From Odobenus rosmarus divergens (Eukaryota; Chordata; Mammalia; Carnivora; Odobenidae), in NCBI RefSeq assembly GCF_000321225.1, contig NW_004450483.1:1337758-1401757 (forward strand): a DNA stretch of 64,000 nucleotides. The letters are read 5' to 3'. A program made the position numbers and the translations under genes. Positions 63,646-64,000 of the stretch are shown one piece after another. The notes beneath the pieces were generated by a model, which saw only the letters and a list, made by a program, of their open reading frames with translations, was not told where the DNA came from and searched no databases. Numbering within the stretch: position 1 is the first letter of the stretch; each line of letters begins with the position of its first letter.

Positions 63646-64000
63646 CTCTCCTCCAAGTCCTGCCACGGGGACTCGCTTAGAGGCATGGAGTCAGCCGAGT
63701 TGCCAAGGGCCAATAAGAAATTTCCTGGGTGGCCCTTTCCCATTGGCATTGGTATTTTAACCAGAGTCTTCAGAGCTTACCGCAAAGTGGGCTTGATGAT
63801 GGGATTCCGACAGCATTATTGACTGATGTTAACACGATTTCTCTCCCTGTATCTCAACAACATACACAATGGACTGGTGAAGGTTAACCCTTCTTCCCGT
63901 CTTTCCCCACTATTGCTCTAATTATTTTTTGTATCTGTTTAACTAAGCCTTCTAAGGGCTGTGGCTTGGGGCAAGAGCCAGAAATGAAATGTTAAATAAA
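63646..64000. other. Unique sequence to window end, candidate conserved non-coding element
   Basis: Repeat-free. From 63730 it contains attggcattggtattttaacc, ggattccgacagcattattgactgatgttaacac (a GTTAAC HNF1-like core), aaggttaacccttc and ctctaattattttttg. No gene recognised. The window ends inside this block. Confidence 0.3.

Noticed and set aside
1..64000. CRISPR arrays, operons, bacterial-type genes or tRNA/rRNA/snRNA genes
   Set aside because: No regularly spaced identical repeats with unique spacers, no ribosome-binding-site-linked genes, and no full-length tRNA, 5S, U6, 7SK or Y RNA sequence was found. The tRNA-like sequences are SINEC heads.

Overview
This window is vertebrate nuclear DNA from a placental mammal, almost certainly a carnivoran. 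Twelve copies of the tRNA-Lys-derived carnivore SINE (SINEC/Can-SINE) lie in it. Each has the tRNA-like head (GGTGGCTCAGTCGGTTAAGC type), the B-box-like GGGATCGAGCCCC block, a CT-rich tail and AATAAA-A(n), and most have target-site duplications. The young dog-specific head (GCGCAGCGGTTTGGCGCC type) is absent. Most copies have the GCTCCCTGCTCAGCGGGGAG body familiar from bears, seals and mustelids, so an arctoid source is likely. That species-level inference is tentative.

I find no protein-coding gene, no convincing exon and no classical RNA gene. The longest open frames (249, 217, 194, 193 and 188 codons) have no recognisable domain. Several run through MIR, L2 or SINEC sequence and several are mirrored by open frames on the other strand, as expected by chance in GC-rich DNA. 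The window reads as intergenic or deep intronic sequence.

Layout: 1-12 kb is mostly single-copy sequence with a SINEC, a Tigger-type DNA transposon, a 50-N assembly gap (6252-6301), microsatellites and an MLT1 LTR. From 12 to 16 kb there is an L2 split by a MER20, two further MLT1 LTRs and L2 3' ends. From 16 to 25 kb there are scattered MIR/MER5 relics, one SINEC and unique AT-richer blocks that could be conserved non-coding DNA. From 25 to 33 kb there are four SINECs, an old LTR-like element and L1-like relics. From 33 to 37 kb there is mostly unique GC-rich DNA with MIR/L2/MER5 pieces. From 37.8 to 43.3 kb there is a HAL1/L1-like stretch, an L2, a SINEC and a 5'-truncated dead L1. From 44 to 56 kb there is a purine-pyrimidine alternating tract, MLT1 LTRs, a MIR split by LTRs, a Tigger split by a SINEC, and the best-preserved SINEC (perfect 18-bp target duplication). 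From 56 to 64 kb there is an inverted telomeric repeat, a polypurine tract, motif-bearing GC-rich sequence, a CpG-rich patch, a polypyrimidine tract, a last SINEC and unique sequence to the end.

The two most noteworthy observations are an interstitial telomeric repeat in the head-to-head arrangement (TTAGGG)3-GCAA-(CCCTAA)7 at 56200-56263, and an exact 41-bp copy of the start of an ancient LTR abutting the assembly gap at 6302-6342. No multi-gene system is present. Repeat family names were assigned by eye from remembered consensus features, so subfamily names and the edges of old repeats are approximate.
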